Source of the DNA: Dichetophora obliterata
Lineage: Eukaryota > Arthropoda > Insecta > Diptera > Sciomyzidae
Direction of reading: 5' to 3'
Assembly: GCA_963920525.1 (NCBI GenBank)
Contig: OY986435.1
Coordinates: 274,184,348-274,248,347, forward strand
DNA length: 64,000 nt
The notes beneath the pieces were generated by a model that was not told the DNA's origin, did not search any database, and saw only the letters and a list, made by a program, of their open reading frames with translations. The translations under genes were made by a program, and so were the position numbers. Positions within the stretch are counted from its first letter, which is position 1. Each line of letters starts with the position of its first letter. Shown here piece by piece: positions 1 to 11,205 of this stretch.

Positions 1-236
1 TTACTTTAATTTAAGATGGTATCTTACTTTAAAAGCTGTAAGCCAAATCTTAAGCAAAACTTTTTCCTAAAATTGATGTTATTGAGTTAAACATTTTTGG
101 CACAGCAACTCTAATACAGTTAAAGGCTGGATCAAAAATAAAATGCACTTTTTCTGAGTTGTTCTGAATAACAATTCAGCGTCATATGAGCTCAGATGTG
201 TTTACTCTAAAATGTGCTGAATTATATGCACGTAAA

Positions 237-320
237 ACAGTGTGTTGGTCACAGCTGAATCACTCAAGACTGCTGAAGACGAAATTTAGTTACATAGTTT
301 TTGTTGTTGTTGTTGCTTTC
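237..320 (-). repeat. Fragment of dispersed repeat family R
   Basis: This piece matches, with scattered changes, the repeats at 50286-50466 and 60141-60305. Shared landmarks are a 'sACTGTnnnnTGATCA'-like edge, the word CACTCnAGACTnCTGAAGA and a GTTGTTGTT run. It is in the orientation opposite to the 50.3-kb copy. The family encodes nothing visible and is probably a short non-autonomous transposon. Confidence 0.5.
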
Positions 321-765
321 TTACATAAAATACTTGAAATAAAGCTCAATGTAACCTTGTTAAATCATGAAAAGGTCACAATTTAATTATAAAATTCTAA
401 ATTGTTGGGTTATTTGCAAAAAATATAACAACTCAAAATGGATGCAAGCAAGAAATAGTCTTTTTTCTAATTTTTCAAAATTCTTAAAGAAAAAAGTTTT
501 ATCTTTAAAGAATTCAAATAATCTTAAAAAAGTTAGCTAATTATAAAATATCGCAATGGAAGCTATACTTAATGCATGCTTGTTCATTCAATATTTTTTT
601 TACAGTGTACCAAATTCAAGATGAGATAAAAACACTTGTCAGGCTTAGGTCACATTTTCTTCTCACGGACTTTTAAAGTCACTCGCTAAGGAGCAGCCGA
701 TGTGGGATTTAGTCCAGCACAAGAAGCATCAACAACTCAAGAAAGCTTTGATATGGTATCAAGTC

Positions 766-808
766 CACCCACACAAACACAAATACACACCCACACACAC
801 TCACTCTT
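766..808. repeat. CA-rich microsatellite
   Basis: An imperfect run of CA, CCA and CAAA units (ACCCACACAAACACA, then CACACCCACACACACTC). It is a simple-sequence tract with no further signal. Confidence 0.6.
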
Positions 809-1370
809 AAATAAACATTCATAAAACGAGGGCTAAATAAAAGATTTGCATAAATAAATCATAAGGCGGTGATGGGAGGCCCCCGAATATGAATGACATC
901 AAAATTGCGCCATTTTTCATGCTTATAAGGATAACAAAACATGGCAGAATCTCATTAAATGACAAATAAAGCAAACGAATTGTAATAACAAATCTATTTT
1001 CTAATACAACAAGTAAGCGGAATAAACTGAAATTTGTCGGCATTGAATAAATCCAAAAAAAAAGAAAAGAAAAAACAGCCGAATTTATTGGCGGCTTTTT
1101 GCTTTCGCTAGCAAAGATAAAATACTATTTATACAATTATTTTTAGCATTATTAAATCTAAAGCTGATTAAATTAACTTTATTTTATTTCAATGTCAATA
1201 TAATTATAAGAGCTTAGCTTCCAGCTACTTATGTTAATGCTTATGTATTGCTTATCCTTAACTTTGTTTATTTTTTTATAATACGATTCCTTTGATCAAT
1301 CAATTGCAGCTTTCTAGCTTTGCAATTTCGCAGATTGGATGACTACAAGAAGACACTTATAGAGTTCTTG

Positions 1371-1568
1371 TTATGCTGCTGTTCCTTTTTGCTTGTTTTT
1401 GTTGCTGTTGTTTCTGATGTGCTCTTGTACGTTTGAAAGTTCTTTTGTTGGCACATTCATCAATGCCACTGCGTCAATCAAATCAAGTTCTAATGCTTTT
1501 GCTGCTACTACTTCATATGAGGGTGCAGCAAAAAAGTGTTCCAAAAGGAACTCTAAATATTTGCTCAT
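1371..1568 (-). CDS. Doubtful small ORF
   Basis: A 65-codon open frame rich in Ala, Asn and Lys, ending with an Asn/Lys-rich tail. It has no recognisable domain, and the frame upstream of its Met is closed by several stops. An overlapping plus-strand frame (1393-1743) is about as plausible. It could be an isolated exon or chance; I do not recognise it. Confidence 0.12.
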   Translation of the reverse strand: MSKYLEFLLEHFFAAPSYEVVAAKALELDLIDAVALMNVPTKELSNVQEHIRNNSNKNKQKGTAA

Positions 1569-2079
1569 TTGCTTGTTGGTCTTAATGTCCTTGTTACTGA
1601 TTACTTGTATTTATTTGATAAACATATTTTCCAATTGCTTTAATTTTATTATTAAATCTCTCGAGAAAAATTTGTTTTATATTTTTTGCTTTGCCCTTTG
1701 TAATTATTGTCTAAACCAATATGGTCGTGGCTATGGGAAATGAAACCAAGCAAAATAAAATTTTTTTCTGAAGTAAGTGTTTACATGGTTATCAAATGGA
1801 AGAATAGAATATGAATGTCAAACAAAATGTCAAACAAATGTCAAACAAAAGTAAAAAGCTTGACAATTGATAATTTTTTAACTTTCGCTCCAACAGTCCA
1901 AAATGGCAAAAACTTTTCTGTGTTCAAAAAGGTTAATATTATTGATTAATTGATATGTTATTGTGTTATTTAAATTTAATTCGGTAAAATGCAATGTCGT
2001 TTACTGCATAAGCATAGTAATTACTATAAAATAACTTTATCGCAGTTGGTTGATCTGTTTGAAAAAATCCTTATTTAGG

Positions 2080-2265
2080 CGTCACGTTATAAGATCAAAA
2101 AATTTAACAGTTTTTTTTTTCAAGTTTCTCAAGAATCTTATCAATTATGTTTGCATAATTTTTTTGAGTGCTTTTGGTCTATTTCTAGGCTACATTAATA
2201 AAATGTTATAAAAAATTATATTTATGTGAAAATAAGGATGATCAATCATGCGTCACGTTATAAGA
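2080..2265 (+). repeat. Left pair of CGTCACGTTATAAGA words
   Basis: Exact copies of the 15-mer start at 2080 and 2251, 171 bp apart, upstream of the first visible exon. Both are on the plus strand. Confidence 0.8.
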
Positions 2266-2307
2266 CATTCTACCGCACTTTTTCTAATTTCGTTTTCTCT
2301 TACATAG

Positions 2308-3117
2308 AAACAAAAGTCAAAAGCCGAAGTCAATAAAAATTACTTTTTAAAATTGAAAACGACTGATAAATACGAAAATGTAAAAAAAAAGCAAGCAGCT
2401 GCTCAGAAGGAATATAGAATGCGAAAGAAACAAAAATAAAGTAAATTGCCCCTCGAAGAACGTGAAAACATCATCAAAAATCGTCGTGAAGCTGACCGCG
2501 CTCGAGCCAAAGCATACAGAGATCGTGCTAAAATGAAAAAAAAATTTCAAGGCACAGCCGATAATAAATGCAAAACAACGAGTTTGAACGACATTGTTTC
2601 AAAGTCTTACAGTTGCCCGCAAACTATTGGAAAAGCTGTTAGAAAAGTTTCCAAGGCACTCCCTAACACTCCTAAGCGAAAGCATTAATAATTAATGAAT
2701 TAATTGTTGAAATCAACGGCACTGTCCGAGACTTTTTCGAAAGAGATGATATTTCAAGAGTTTGACCTAAAGCGCGTGATGTTCGATTCCTTACTGATCC
2801 GACAACTGGAAGTCAAGTAATTGTACCGAAGAGGCACATGGTCTTGTCATTGCGAGAAGCGTTTTCCGTTTTTGTCGAAGAGAGAAAAAATGCAAACAAA
2901 GGTATCTAAAATCATTTAAAAATTATGCATTAATATAAAAATCGTTGCCCTTTTATCTTTTAATTTCAGGTATCTGTAGTCTTGCTCACTTCAAAAAACT
3001 ACGACCAGAGAACATTTGGCCAATAAACGATCTCCCTCATAATGTCTGCTTGTGCTCATATCATTCAAATTACATTGAAGCTGTCGATGCTCTACATAAA
3101 GTTCGTGCATACAACTA
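2308..3117 (+). pseudogene. Decayed uncharacterised multicopy-family protein gene
   Basis: Reading on from a likely acceptor (TTACATAG at 2307), a basic segment rich in Lys, Arg and Ala runs to a stop at 2437-2439. The same frame then continues with another Arg/Lys-rich stretch and 'GKAVRKVSKALP' to about 2685. A frameshift near 2686-2691 is needed to reach 'VRDFFERDDISR', followed by an in-frame TGA at 2765-2767. An intron with GT..AG ends lies at about 2908-2969. The last exon has 'LRPENIWPINDLPHNVC' and a C-x-C-x2-H pattern and stops at 3117. From memory this matches a large uncharacterised family of arthropod and cnidarian proteins: basic N-terminus, 'ALP-P-KR', 'DFF-RDDISR', 'LRP.. P..VC.C.YH.N'. 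Family members usually have more C-terminal sequence, which I do not see here. Function is unknown. Two stops and one frameshift make this copy dead. Confidence 0.6.
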
Positions 3118-3860
3118 AAAGTCGTATTAAATTCCAATATTTTGTTTTCGTTCAAAAATAAGAACATGTCTTTGTCATTTTATTTCTTTAAGAAGTTATA
3201 GCTGAGTTTATTTAAGTTTTCTAGCCGAGTTATGTCTGATTTACGTTTTGTCTTTTATATTGAAATATGTTTAGAAAGTTATCTAGCCTGGGTTTTCTCT
3301 AGAATTTCCAAGTTATGAAAGTTGCATCTGAAATGTGTGCAAATTAAAAATAAAGATAAAAAAAAACACAAAGCTGAATATTTTGTTTTTATTTTTATTA
3401 TAACAGGTCAACTGAAACTGTTGAAAAATAAATTCCTTAAAAAATAAAATTAAATTCAAATTAGGTACCTCATAAAAAATACCTTTCTTCCAGGAGTGGT
3501 TTTTTTTCAAACAACGTGCACATACCGAATTTTATTCCAATTGGCTTAGAAATATACATAGCTTCGTTACATAGTGCCGAGCACACCCGAAGGCAAAAGC
3601 TAAAGGGGTGGATCGACCGAGCTTGTTTACAATGCCTGCGTACTTCTTCTCAAAACTTGCATTTTAGTTTTTAAATCATCCAATTCGGTTAAGAATTACT
3701 CAAGTTATAATAGGTAAAATTTAGGATACAGGGTATATGATACAGAGTTTCGAAACGTGCAAGGAACGAAATTTGTTTTGTTAGGCTTAATTTTGTGCAA
3801 ACAAATAGAAGATAAATTACTTTTGCACGTATATGTGAAATTTTAATACAAAATTCGCAT

Positions 3861-4264
3861 CGTCACGTTATAAGATTTTTTTTTGCGTCACGTTATAAGA
3901 TCAGGTTTTTAGATCATAATTTAATGAAAGCAATGCTTTCTTATAGTAATGAAAGCCCTATGTGTTAGCTGTAACCTTTATGTAAATTTTGTAGAAGGAC
4001 GAAAAAAAGTTGAGGTAACATGTTCGCAGATTTCTGGAAATATGTACAACAACCTCCAAACAAACTTCCGAATTTCGTCACGTTATAAGACGACTTTAAA
4101 TTGGAATTATTCAAAAACCACAAAAGATATCAACAAACTTTATTTGGACAAAAATGGAAAAAATTTTTGGTCAACCCATTCCACTTATAAAAATAGAAAA
4201 GTTGCTTTGTGCAATATTCTTCAAGTTTTGATTAAAAAAGTCATACGATCATCACGTTATAAGA
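3861..4264 (+). repeat. Right group of four CGTCACGTTATAAGA words
   Basis: Exact copies start at 3861, 3886 and 4076, and a one-mismatch copy (CATCACGTTATAAGA) starts at 4250. All have the same orientation as the left pair. Spacings of 25, 190 and 174 bp are not those of a simple tandem repeat, which argues that the word itself is kept or was spread. Confidence 0.8.
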
Positions 4265-4744
4265 CGGTAACCGTGCCCATATACTTAAAGTGCTAATAAG
4301 CAAGGCTAGGATTTCGATGACATGCCATATTTTTCTGCTGCTTCTAAGACATATTCTGGATATTTAAAACGTCCATTTATGTTTCCTAAATTCCAAATTT
4401 GACAAGTTTTTAGGTAATTTTTCATCGTTTTTTCTCGGTCAGGTTATTTTAAACTAAGTTTTACTCATTTTTCGACATTTTTACTTTTTAGAACATTTTT
4501 CGGAGGGAAAGCAATTTTAAGCATATTTTTATGCTCAACCATTTACTTCAATTTATATTTATTTCAGAAGAGCTTGAATATATGAACGGAGCAGAGCACA
4601 AGTGGCGTAAGTTAATTTAAATTTATTTTGAGATATTTACATAGATGTTTGCAAAAATCCTTATATAAAAAGCTATTTATACATCTAAACCAAACAAATT
4701 TATTTCCAAAAATGGTCAAGAAAATGACTTACTTGTACAAAGGC

Positions 4745-4955
4745 TTAGACTTACGTAGTTTGTGCTCCGAACTTTTTTAAAATTTCCACTTTTTAGCTTG
4801 TTTTAGATTATAGAAATCTTTTTTCATAATATTTTATTTTCCTAATTTTTGTTTTGCTTATAAAAAAAGAAAAAAAAAACATCCTTTGGCGATTTGCTTA
4901 AGAAATGCCCTGTCTGTAGTAATTGTGGACTAACGTTGTTTGTGCTCCGAAAATA
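4745..4955 (+). repeat. Two direct copies of a TTTGTGCTCCGAA word
   Basis: The words TACGTAGTTTGTGCTCCGAA and AACGTTGTTTGTGCTCCGAA occur 180 bp apart (cores at 4761 and 4941). Both follow a similar 'GACT' lead. The duplicated core may be part of a longer degraded tandem repeat. No gene is seen around it. Confidence 0.5.
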
Positions 4956-5074
4956 TGAGAGAATAAGGCAAAGCAAAAAAAAAGTATGGCATATTATTCA
5001 TAGATTAGTATAAAGGCCTGTCCTACGACAGATCCTCAGCATACTTCCTTTTTGGAGCCTTTTGCCGAAAGCAC

Positions 5075-5385
5075 TTTTCCCCTAAGCTTAAGAATCGCGG
5101 CAGACCGGGTTCAGTTCCAGCTCAGACAGAATGTTTTTTCAATTGAAATCATTTTTCTGTTCGGTCGTCACCTCTCTGCAGACAATTGCAAACCTCTGAG
5201 AGTAAAAACTACCATGTAAAGCTTCTTGAGAACATGGCCCATGACTCCGTTCGGAGTCGGCATTAAATTTGAAGGTCCAGTTATCGATCATTTGTGTTCA
5301 AACATTTAATAACTCACACCACAATTGATCAAAAGAAGCTCGGTCAAAGTCCTTTCTATGGCTGAAATGCCCAATTTATTTTTTT
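5075..5385 (+). mobile_element. tRNA-derived SINE, copy S1 (5'-truncated)
   Basis: Homologous to the SINE copies at 17605, 25865-27281 and 36098. The B box (GGGTTCAGTTCC) is at about 5107, followed by the family marker CTCAGACAGAATG, the 'GTCACCTCTCTGCAGACAA' stretch, the 'CCATGTAAAGCTTCTTGAG' segment and a 3' part ending near 'GCCCAATTTATT'. The A box seen in the other copies is missing. Such SINEs are transcribed by RNA polymerase III and copied by LINE machinery in trans. Confidence 0.8.
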
Positions 5386-5399
5386 ATTTAAGTGTTTAA

Positions 5400-7850
5400 G
5401 TGTCAAAAAATAATTACAATTTGAGAAATACTGCATGCGGAGCAGCATGCTTGCCTTTTATGTGCTAAGATGTGCATTCTTCCAGGCTGAACAGTTTGAG
5501 AGATATTGGACACGAAGCAGCGCGATTGTCTTTTATGTATTAAGATAATGAAACGTCACATTTTCAAACTCGAACCACTAAAAAATTTAATTTTGCTGTT
5601 CATTTTTATGCTTATAAGACCGAAACCGGAATTTTGGACGAGACCGAAACCGAAAACGAATATTCGGCCATTTAAAAATATTCGTCCTAAACCGAAACCG
5701 AAACTGAAGCTGGTTATTAATATGAAAATTTATATTTTTGCAAATAATTTTTTTTATTAAAAGGAAACAAAAGTACTTTCATACACATAAAAAAAATACT
5801 ATAATAATAAATGAGATTATTTTTAATTTTTTATTACAAAAGTATTGCATACTTTATATCTTCCGTACACACTCAAGATAGTATGCACCTACAATGTAAA
5901 TTTTTATAGAACTACAAAACAAAGTTTTTTTTTTAAGGTTTAGCATTATCAAAAAGAAATATTTTGTTTTCTTTTTCCTTATTCCACACTCACAGACTTC
6001 GTTCGGAAGTTTAATTATCAAGTTTTGGCTTCAGTACCTATAAAACTTAAATATTAATTACAATAGAGATGATAAAATCGAAAATGGGAGTATCGAACGC
6101 ACAAAATTAACCAAAATATTTTGCGTTAGCACGATAAATCCAATTTTAGGCAAATTCATAATTTTTGTTTTGTACAATGCGTTGTAAATATTTTTACTAA
6201 ACCGAACTTATATATTTGAATTAAATGACTGATGTAAGAAATTATAACCTCCATAGTCCCTCTATCTGCACCTGATTGCAATCTAATGCTGCTGATATGT
6301 ATTGTATATTTGGTCTACAAAGCCAATTACGTTGTGAATAACATGCAAAGTTACATATAATACATTTACAAACGATTATTTAATTGATTTAAATATTCTG
6401 TCAGTTTTATGCATTGCTTCAATAAACATATATTCCAAAGTTCAATATAACGCAACAACGACTGCAATCAAAAGTACAAAATTGAATAGTATTTCATACG
6501 CAAGCATTTCTAGCATCTTCATCTGCCACAATTATTGATTCTTATTTAAACATTTTACGATGTTCAAATCGCATTTGAATATCATATACATAGCTTAAGA
6601 ATGGCAAATGTATGCAGATACTTAAAACTGGTGCTATGGTAATGAAGTCATCAAGAGGCAATTATAGCTTGTTCTTTCGCTTAGGGCCAAACGAACTTCA
6701 ATGTTCAAAATAGTTACAGTTACTGCTCTGTTTTATTCTATTCTTGTCTGCAGTGAAACATGTGAAAATTTCACACAAGACATTTGAAACATATGCCACA
6801 AGAATACAAATGGTTCGAAGGATAACATAAATTTCAATCGGACAAAATCAGACATAAAAGACATAAAAGACAAAAAAAAAAATACTAAGCAGAAGAAGAA
6901 GAAAAGGCAGAAGAAGCAGGCGAAGAAATTCTCACCATTTGGCTAACTGCTTCATTTGAGCCGCAGGCTGGTAAGCGGTGGAGTGACGTGTTAGTGCTGA
7001 AAATTTCTACGATAGCTGCAAGGATTTAAATATTCCATGTTAACGACTGCCATCGGTGAACCAGGCAATCGTTAACGTTAGCAGCTTGGCAATTTATTGA
7101 TATTATTGCAGCATTTTAGGCATCGGAAATGGAACTAAAGTTTCACAAACGACAATGATACGCTTTGTTTGTGTGGCTTTATAGTGCTTGAAATTCGTTC
7201 TCTTTGTCTGTCTGACTATCTATCTCCGTAGAATGGTCGTAATGTCTGTCTATCTGCTAGTTCTGTGAGCTCATAACATTGTTGAAAATTGTTTCCTTTA
7301 TGTATCAATACGAGATAATAACAGGAAATGATGGGATTTGATCACTTCCTTACTGTAAGGATAAATTTTCAATTAGAAGTTGTCAGTTTTTGATTTGATT
7401 TGGTAGTATGAAGCATAAAGACTATATTTAATTAATATTTGGATGTAAGTGCTTTAAATCAGGTTGATGAGTGAACTTACAAACTACCTGCTAATTACTT
7501 ATACACACTGTGCACACGCTAATGAGAATAATCCATAGAATATTATAAAGCCTTGCATAGATTCATGCATTAAGTTAGAAATAAATTCAAAATTTATTAA
7601 AAATTTAAATGAAAAGAAATGTTGAAAGTGAAAAATTAATGGGAAATTAATAGATTTGACCTCTCTATGGATCAGGGATTTTTTGATATAAAGTATAAAA
7701 GACATTTTTTCATTTTGTGTTTTTTGCATGGAGATCGCCAGAAGGGTGGCTCATAGAGTGTTCAGTAGAAATATTGAAGGAGAAAAATTAATAGGACCAT
7801 CTCATACAGTCTCCCCCTTAGGGACCAAACATTTTTTTAAATGAACTATA
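5400..7850. other. AT-rich noncoding stretch
   Basis: No gene or element is recognised. One imperfect tandem of CCGAAACCGAAA-like units lies at 5616-5705. An A/G-rich run (AGAAGAAGAAGAAAAGGCAG) is at about 6890. The rest is unannotated AT-rich DNA, possibly host sequence. Confidence 0.4.
5616..5705 (+). repeat. CCGAAAC minisatellite
   Basis: Units such as ACCGAAACCGAAA recur about six times, separated by short AT-rich stretches. The open frame across it (Arg-Pro-Lys-Pro repeats) is a by-product of the repeat and is not taken as a gene. Confidence 0.5.
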
Positions 7851-7864
7851 ATAGCAAGGTTGGT

Positions 7865-8040
7865 CAGTAATGATTACTTTTGTGCAATAATTATGATAAC
7901 AATTTTATTACAATTACAAATTTATTATTTGATTACTTTAAAAAACCATTAATCACTTTAAAGTATTCAGTGATTTTTTTAAGAAATCAGTAATCATGCA
8001 AAAGTAATTAGTGATTAATTTAAGTAATCAATCATTTTCC
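7865..8040. repeat. AT-rich stretch with TAATCAC/GTGATTA words in both senses
   Basis: CAGTAATGATTACTTTTG on the left is partly mirrored by GCAAAAGTAATTAGTGATT on the right, with several further GATTACTT and AAGTAATCA words between. This is consistent with a small degraded fold-back element. No target duplication is visible. Confidence 0.35.
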
Positions 8041-8814
8041 AGTAGGGATAAGCGTGGAGTGAAGCAAAGCTCGCTAGGTTTAAGCTAAATTGAAATGATA
8101 TTGTGGAAGTCGATTTGTTTCGGGTACGAGATGGTTTTAGGGAAAAAATGCTCCCATACCCCCATTATCGCCCACAAATCCTCAAAAATGCTATATTTCG
8201 GATGGTTTTGGTCTATTGGACTAAAATTTGGTATTTCAGTTCATATGGTTACTTAAGCAATTTTAATAAAAATGGTGAAAATATGTATACGTTTTTTTTT
8301 TCGAATAGCATAAAAATTCATATAAGTAAGGCGGTCTGTGGCTCCTGCGTCTGCCGGAGAATACTCTAAATGAAAAAAATTGTAATAATAACGGGAATTT
8401 TTTTCAATATGCTAGATATATGTACAAAATATTTTCGAAAATCTTTCATTTATCGTTATTTTTATTAATCAACGACTTTTCATACAAAAATGCGTTTTTC
8501 TGAGAAAATCTATAGTTTTCGAGATGTAGCCAAAAGTTTAATGTCATAATAATAGAAATTTTTCAAAACTTAAGAAGAATTTATTCACGTTCAGCATCTA
8601 AGTTAAAAAAAATGCATGTTTGAATTACAAGTTTTAAAATTTGTTTACCAAAATTCATCATAATCCTATTATGCAGGACTCATTAAAAAATCAATTTACA
8701 CATAAAGCCAAGCAACTTTATGTCACCACAAAAATAACTATTTAAAGAAGGTAATTTAAATTAAATAAAGTAATTTTTTAATATCACAGTGACGCAATAT
8801 TCAACTTTTTGACT

Positions 8815-9442
8815 CCAAGCAAGAAATCACTTATCCCAGCCGAAAGTACTTGATGAGAGGAGAAAAGCAATTTCTGGATTTTGCTAGATTGGTTGCCGTT
8901 CGTTTTTTATGAGCCTCTATAGTTTTTTCGCCAAATTCGATTTTGAGCATTTTTTTGCAATTTTATTCTATTTTTCGCATGGCCATAGCTCGAAAAATGC
9001 TGTGAATTTTTATTTGCAGTCTTCAGCAAAGTTGTAGCTCTTGACTTTGCCAACAAAAATGCCGAATATATTAAGTCGGAAAAATTTCATCTTCATGCTC
9101 AAAACCCCAAAAATGTCGAAAAAATTACCACTTTTTTCACCGATTTTTTCCGTTTTTCAACTACAGCTCTTGAACTATTCAAAATTTTACGAAACAATCG
9201 AAGGAAGAAATGTAGCCTATAAAATTATGAAGAACTTTTCAGTACATACCAACTTCATACGACCACTACTTGATACGGATTTTGCATTTTTTTAGTTTTT
9301 ATTTTCGTTTTTTATATCGAATTTGGCGAAAAAACTTCAGAGGCTCATAAAAAACGAACGGCAACCAATCTAGCAAAATCTAGAAATTGCTTTTCTCCTC
9401 TCATCGAGTACTTTCGGCTGGGATAAGTGATTTTTTGTTTGG
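8815..9442. mobile_element. Fold-back MITE with arms of about 120 bp
   Basis: The left arm (8815-8945) and right arm (9315-9442) are inverted copies of each other with few mismatches. Both begin CCAAnCAAnAAATCACTTAT and both contain AGCCGAAAGTACT, GAGGAGAAAAGCAATTTC and GAGCCTCT. The unique middle of about 370 bp contains no convincing gene; the 84-codon frame at 9041 lies wholly inside it. The target duplication is unclear (possibly an 8-bp AT-rich word), so the superfamily is not assigned. Confidence 0.8.
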
Positions 9443-10425
9443 ATTTTTTGTGTTGTATTGTGTATTTATAACACATTTTCATTATTAAACATACACAATT
9501 ATTTTTATATTTTGCATTTAAAGATACAAAAAAGTACTTTAATTTTAGGATTTAAAATTTTTACATAGTATTTAATATTTTTATCGCAAGCGAAGCAGCG
9601 GGTATTTGCTAATGTGACAATAAAATAAGACAAAATGCATAAATAGACAATCACTCAATTTCCTTGCTTTCTCAATAGACTTTCTTCAACAATATCTTAT
9701 TTTTTTTTAAAGGTACTGGCTTTAAGCAAAAAATATCATAACTAACAAAATAGTTAGATTTCTTAACAAAACTTGCAATCAGTTTTGTGTTTTTTGTAAT
9801 TTTTTCTGAAAAACACGAAAAACGCTCAAAAATTTAATTCATTTTGCCGAAACTAGAAGCGGAATCAAAAAATGATGTAAGCATGATTTATAGAAATATT
9901 CGTTTGATTATTGGTTTTGGTTCTGAAGATATATGCTATTAAAAGGAACCATTTTTTTTTGTTAAAAAAAACTACAGTGGCAATCGAAAACAGAGTGAAT
10001 GAAAAAAAAAGAATGTCATTTTCGGAATCACCGATCGATTTTATATTTGAAATGGATAGTGGCATTCATTGTACAAACAATTTCTCGTTGTTTTTACGCC
10101 AATGTAACTAATGCTACCAACTTATGTAAAATATAAAAAATGAGTATATTTGCTTCTAAGAACACTGAAGTATAAGAAAGTAAAATTTAAGTATAAAGAC
10201 ATATAATTATATAATTATATGTCCTAAGATTAAAAATGATTTTTTTATATTATTTACTAACATAAAAATTAATAGAACCCACAATACTACGTACGAATTA
10301 TCACGCCCTCTTTTTGTTGTCCGTGAAAATTTTGAATAGCCAATCTAGCTTTATCTCTCTAGCTCATTGTCACTGAGTTGAAGTGCTATATTAACTTTTT
10401 TTTTTAATAGAAATATTTTTAAATT
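9443..10425. other. AT-rich noncoding stretch
   Basis: No gene is recognised. At 9589-9613 the phrase GCAAGCGAAGCAGCGGGTAT, followed by TTGCT, resembles the conserved terminus of several insect repeat families read in reverse, but its partner end was not found. Two overlapping 66-codon frames on opposite strands near 9.9-10.1 kb look like chance. Confidence 0.35.
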
Positions 10426-10429
10426 TTGT

Positions 10430-10710
10430 TCAATATGCCAAGTAAACTGTTAAATTAGATACAGCTGTATTCAATATTATTTTTTCAAATGAATTTAACT
10501 CTAGATTCTGTATTTTTAACGTTGTTGACTCCAGTTTACACATTTTTTCCAATTTGGCAAACAAACGTTTAACCAGAGCAGATGAACCAAGAAAACATAA
10601 GACAAATTCAGTTGAATAGAAAAAGTCACCAAAATCAACGTTATGAGCGGCCATATGTTTGAAAATCTCCACCAATCTGTGTTCTGTGGACAGGTCCATT
10701 TATTTCCACT
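10430..10710 (-). pseudogene. Probable hAT transposase C-terminal remnant
   Basis: The minus-strand frame carries 'CFLGSSALVKRLFAKLEKM' followed by a short helix-rich tail. This resembles the hAT C-terminal dimerisation segment (pattern hydrophobic-P/L-x-S-x-A-x-V-x-R-x-F-S). Only about 90 codons are present and no element ends were found, so it is a fragment. The match is by pattern only. Confidence 0.4.
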
Positions 10711-10967
10711 TCTCAAACTTTTTGATACTGCAATACTTTTTTATGTTATCATACTGCTTAAAAAATTAGGGGACTAAGCAGACAAATAGAGTTATGCTTA
10801 TATAGCAAATTTCCTTAACGATTTCTTGACTGTTGGCCAATCAGGAAACTGCAGCTGTTATAAAAAATTTAATTTAAAAAAAAAGAAAGCATATATAATA
10901 ATTATTCTTAACCCTTTGAATATCTAGGCTAAACTAAGAACAAAATAATTTTTTGAGGTAATATACC

Positions 10968-11155
10968 TGTGGCATCTCTGCACATTTAATACAACGTGGC
11001 AACATTCTCACTTGACAAACAGCTGTTCAATTTCACTTAATTTTTACCGCTTATATATATCTTACACGTTTCTTTTGCCTTTTTGGAATGAATTGATTTT
11101 TTAACTAATAAACACTTTTAAAATATTAAATTTAACTTTTCATTACTTCGTAAAA
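10968..11155 (+). repeat. 5' LTR
   Basis: Begins TGTGGCATCTCTGC and ends CTTCGTAAAA. It contains a TATATATAT stretch and AATAAA-type words that could serve as TATA element and polyadenylation signal. The partner LTR at 14633 differs at scattered positions. Confidence 0.85.
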
Positions 11156-11164
11156 CCCACAAAT

Positions 11165-11176
11165 TGGTGACCCCGA
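11165..11176 (+). promoter_or_regulatory. Primer-binding site (tRNA-Trp type)
   Basis: TGGTGACCCCGA lies nine bases after the 5' LTR and matches the complement of the 3' end of insect tRNA-Trp over 12 positions. Minus-strand DNA synthesis of CsRn1 elements starts from this tRNA. Confidence 0.75.
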
Positions 11177-11205
11177 GCGAAAATTATTGTTAAGCATTGA
11201 AAATA

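Larger units (their letters stand above)
1..1750. other. AT-rich noncoding flank
   Basis: No recognisable gene or complete element is seen here. The stretch holds a fragment of a dispersed repeat (237-320), a CA-rich microsatellite (766-808) and an open frame of doubtful meaning on the minus strand (1371-1568). Composition is typical of insect intron or intergenic DNA. Confidence 0.5.
2080..4264 (+). mobile_element. Candidate novel element with repeated 15-bp words
   Basis: Six same-strand copies of CGTCACGTTATAAGA, two on the left and four on the right, bracket a decayed protein gene (2308-3117). Copies start at 2080, 2251, 3861, 3886, 4076 and 4250 (the last has one mismatch), and none lies within the gene. 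Such clusters resemble subterminal binding sites for a transposase or a sequence-specific regulator. I find no clear terminal inverted repeat or target duplication, so the true ends are unknown and the coordinates are those of the outermost words. Naming it a mobile element is inference from the repeats and from the protein family being multicopy. Confidence 0.4.

Noticed and set aside
1393..1743. 116-codon hydrophobic plus-strand frame
   Set aside because: T-rich sequence gives Leu/Phe-rich frames easily; no domain or splice support.
1902..1930. First exon (MAKTFLCSK) of the decayed gene
   Set aside because: Splicing to the acceptor at 2307 would not give the required reading frame.
3949..4296. 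115-codon frame on the right side of the 15-mer cluster
   Set aside because: It reads through two of the repeated words in the same frame ('SSRYKT' twice) and resembles no known protein; likely chance.
9589..9613. Helitron 3' end
   Set aside because: The phrase resembles a known repeat terminus, but there is no convincing hairpin followed by CTRR and no partner end.
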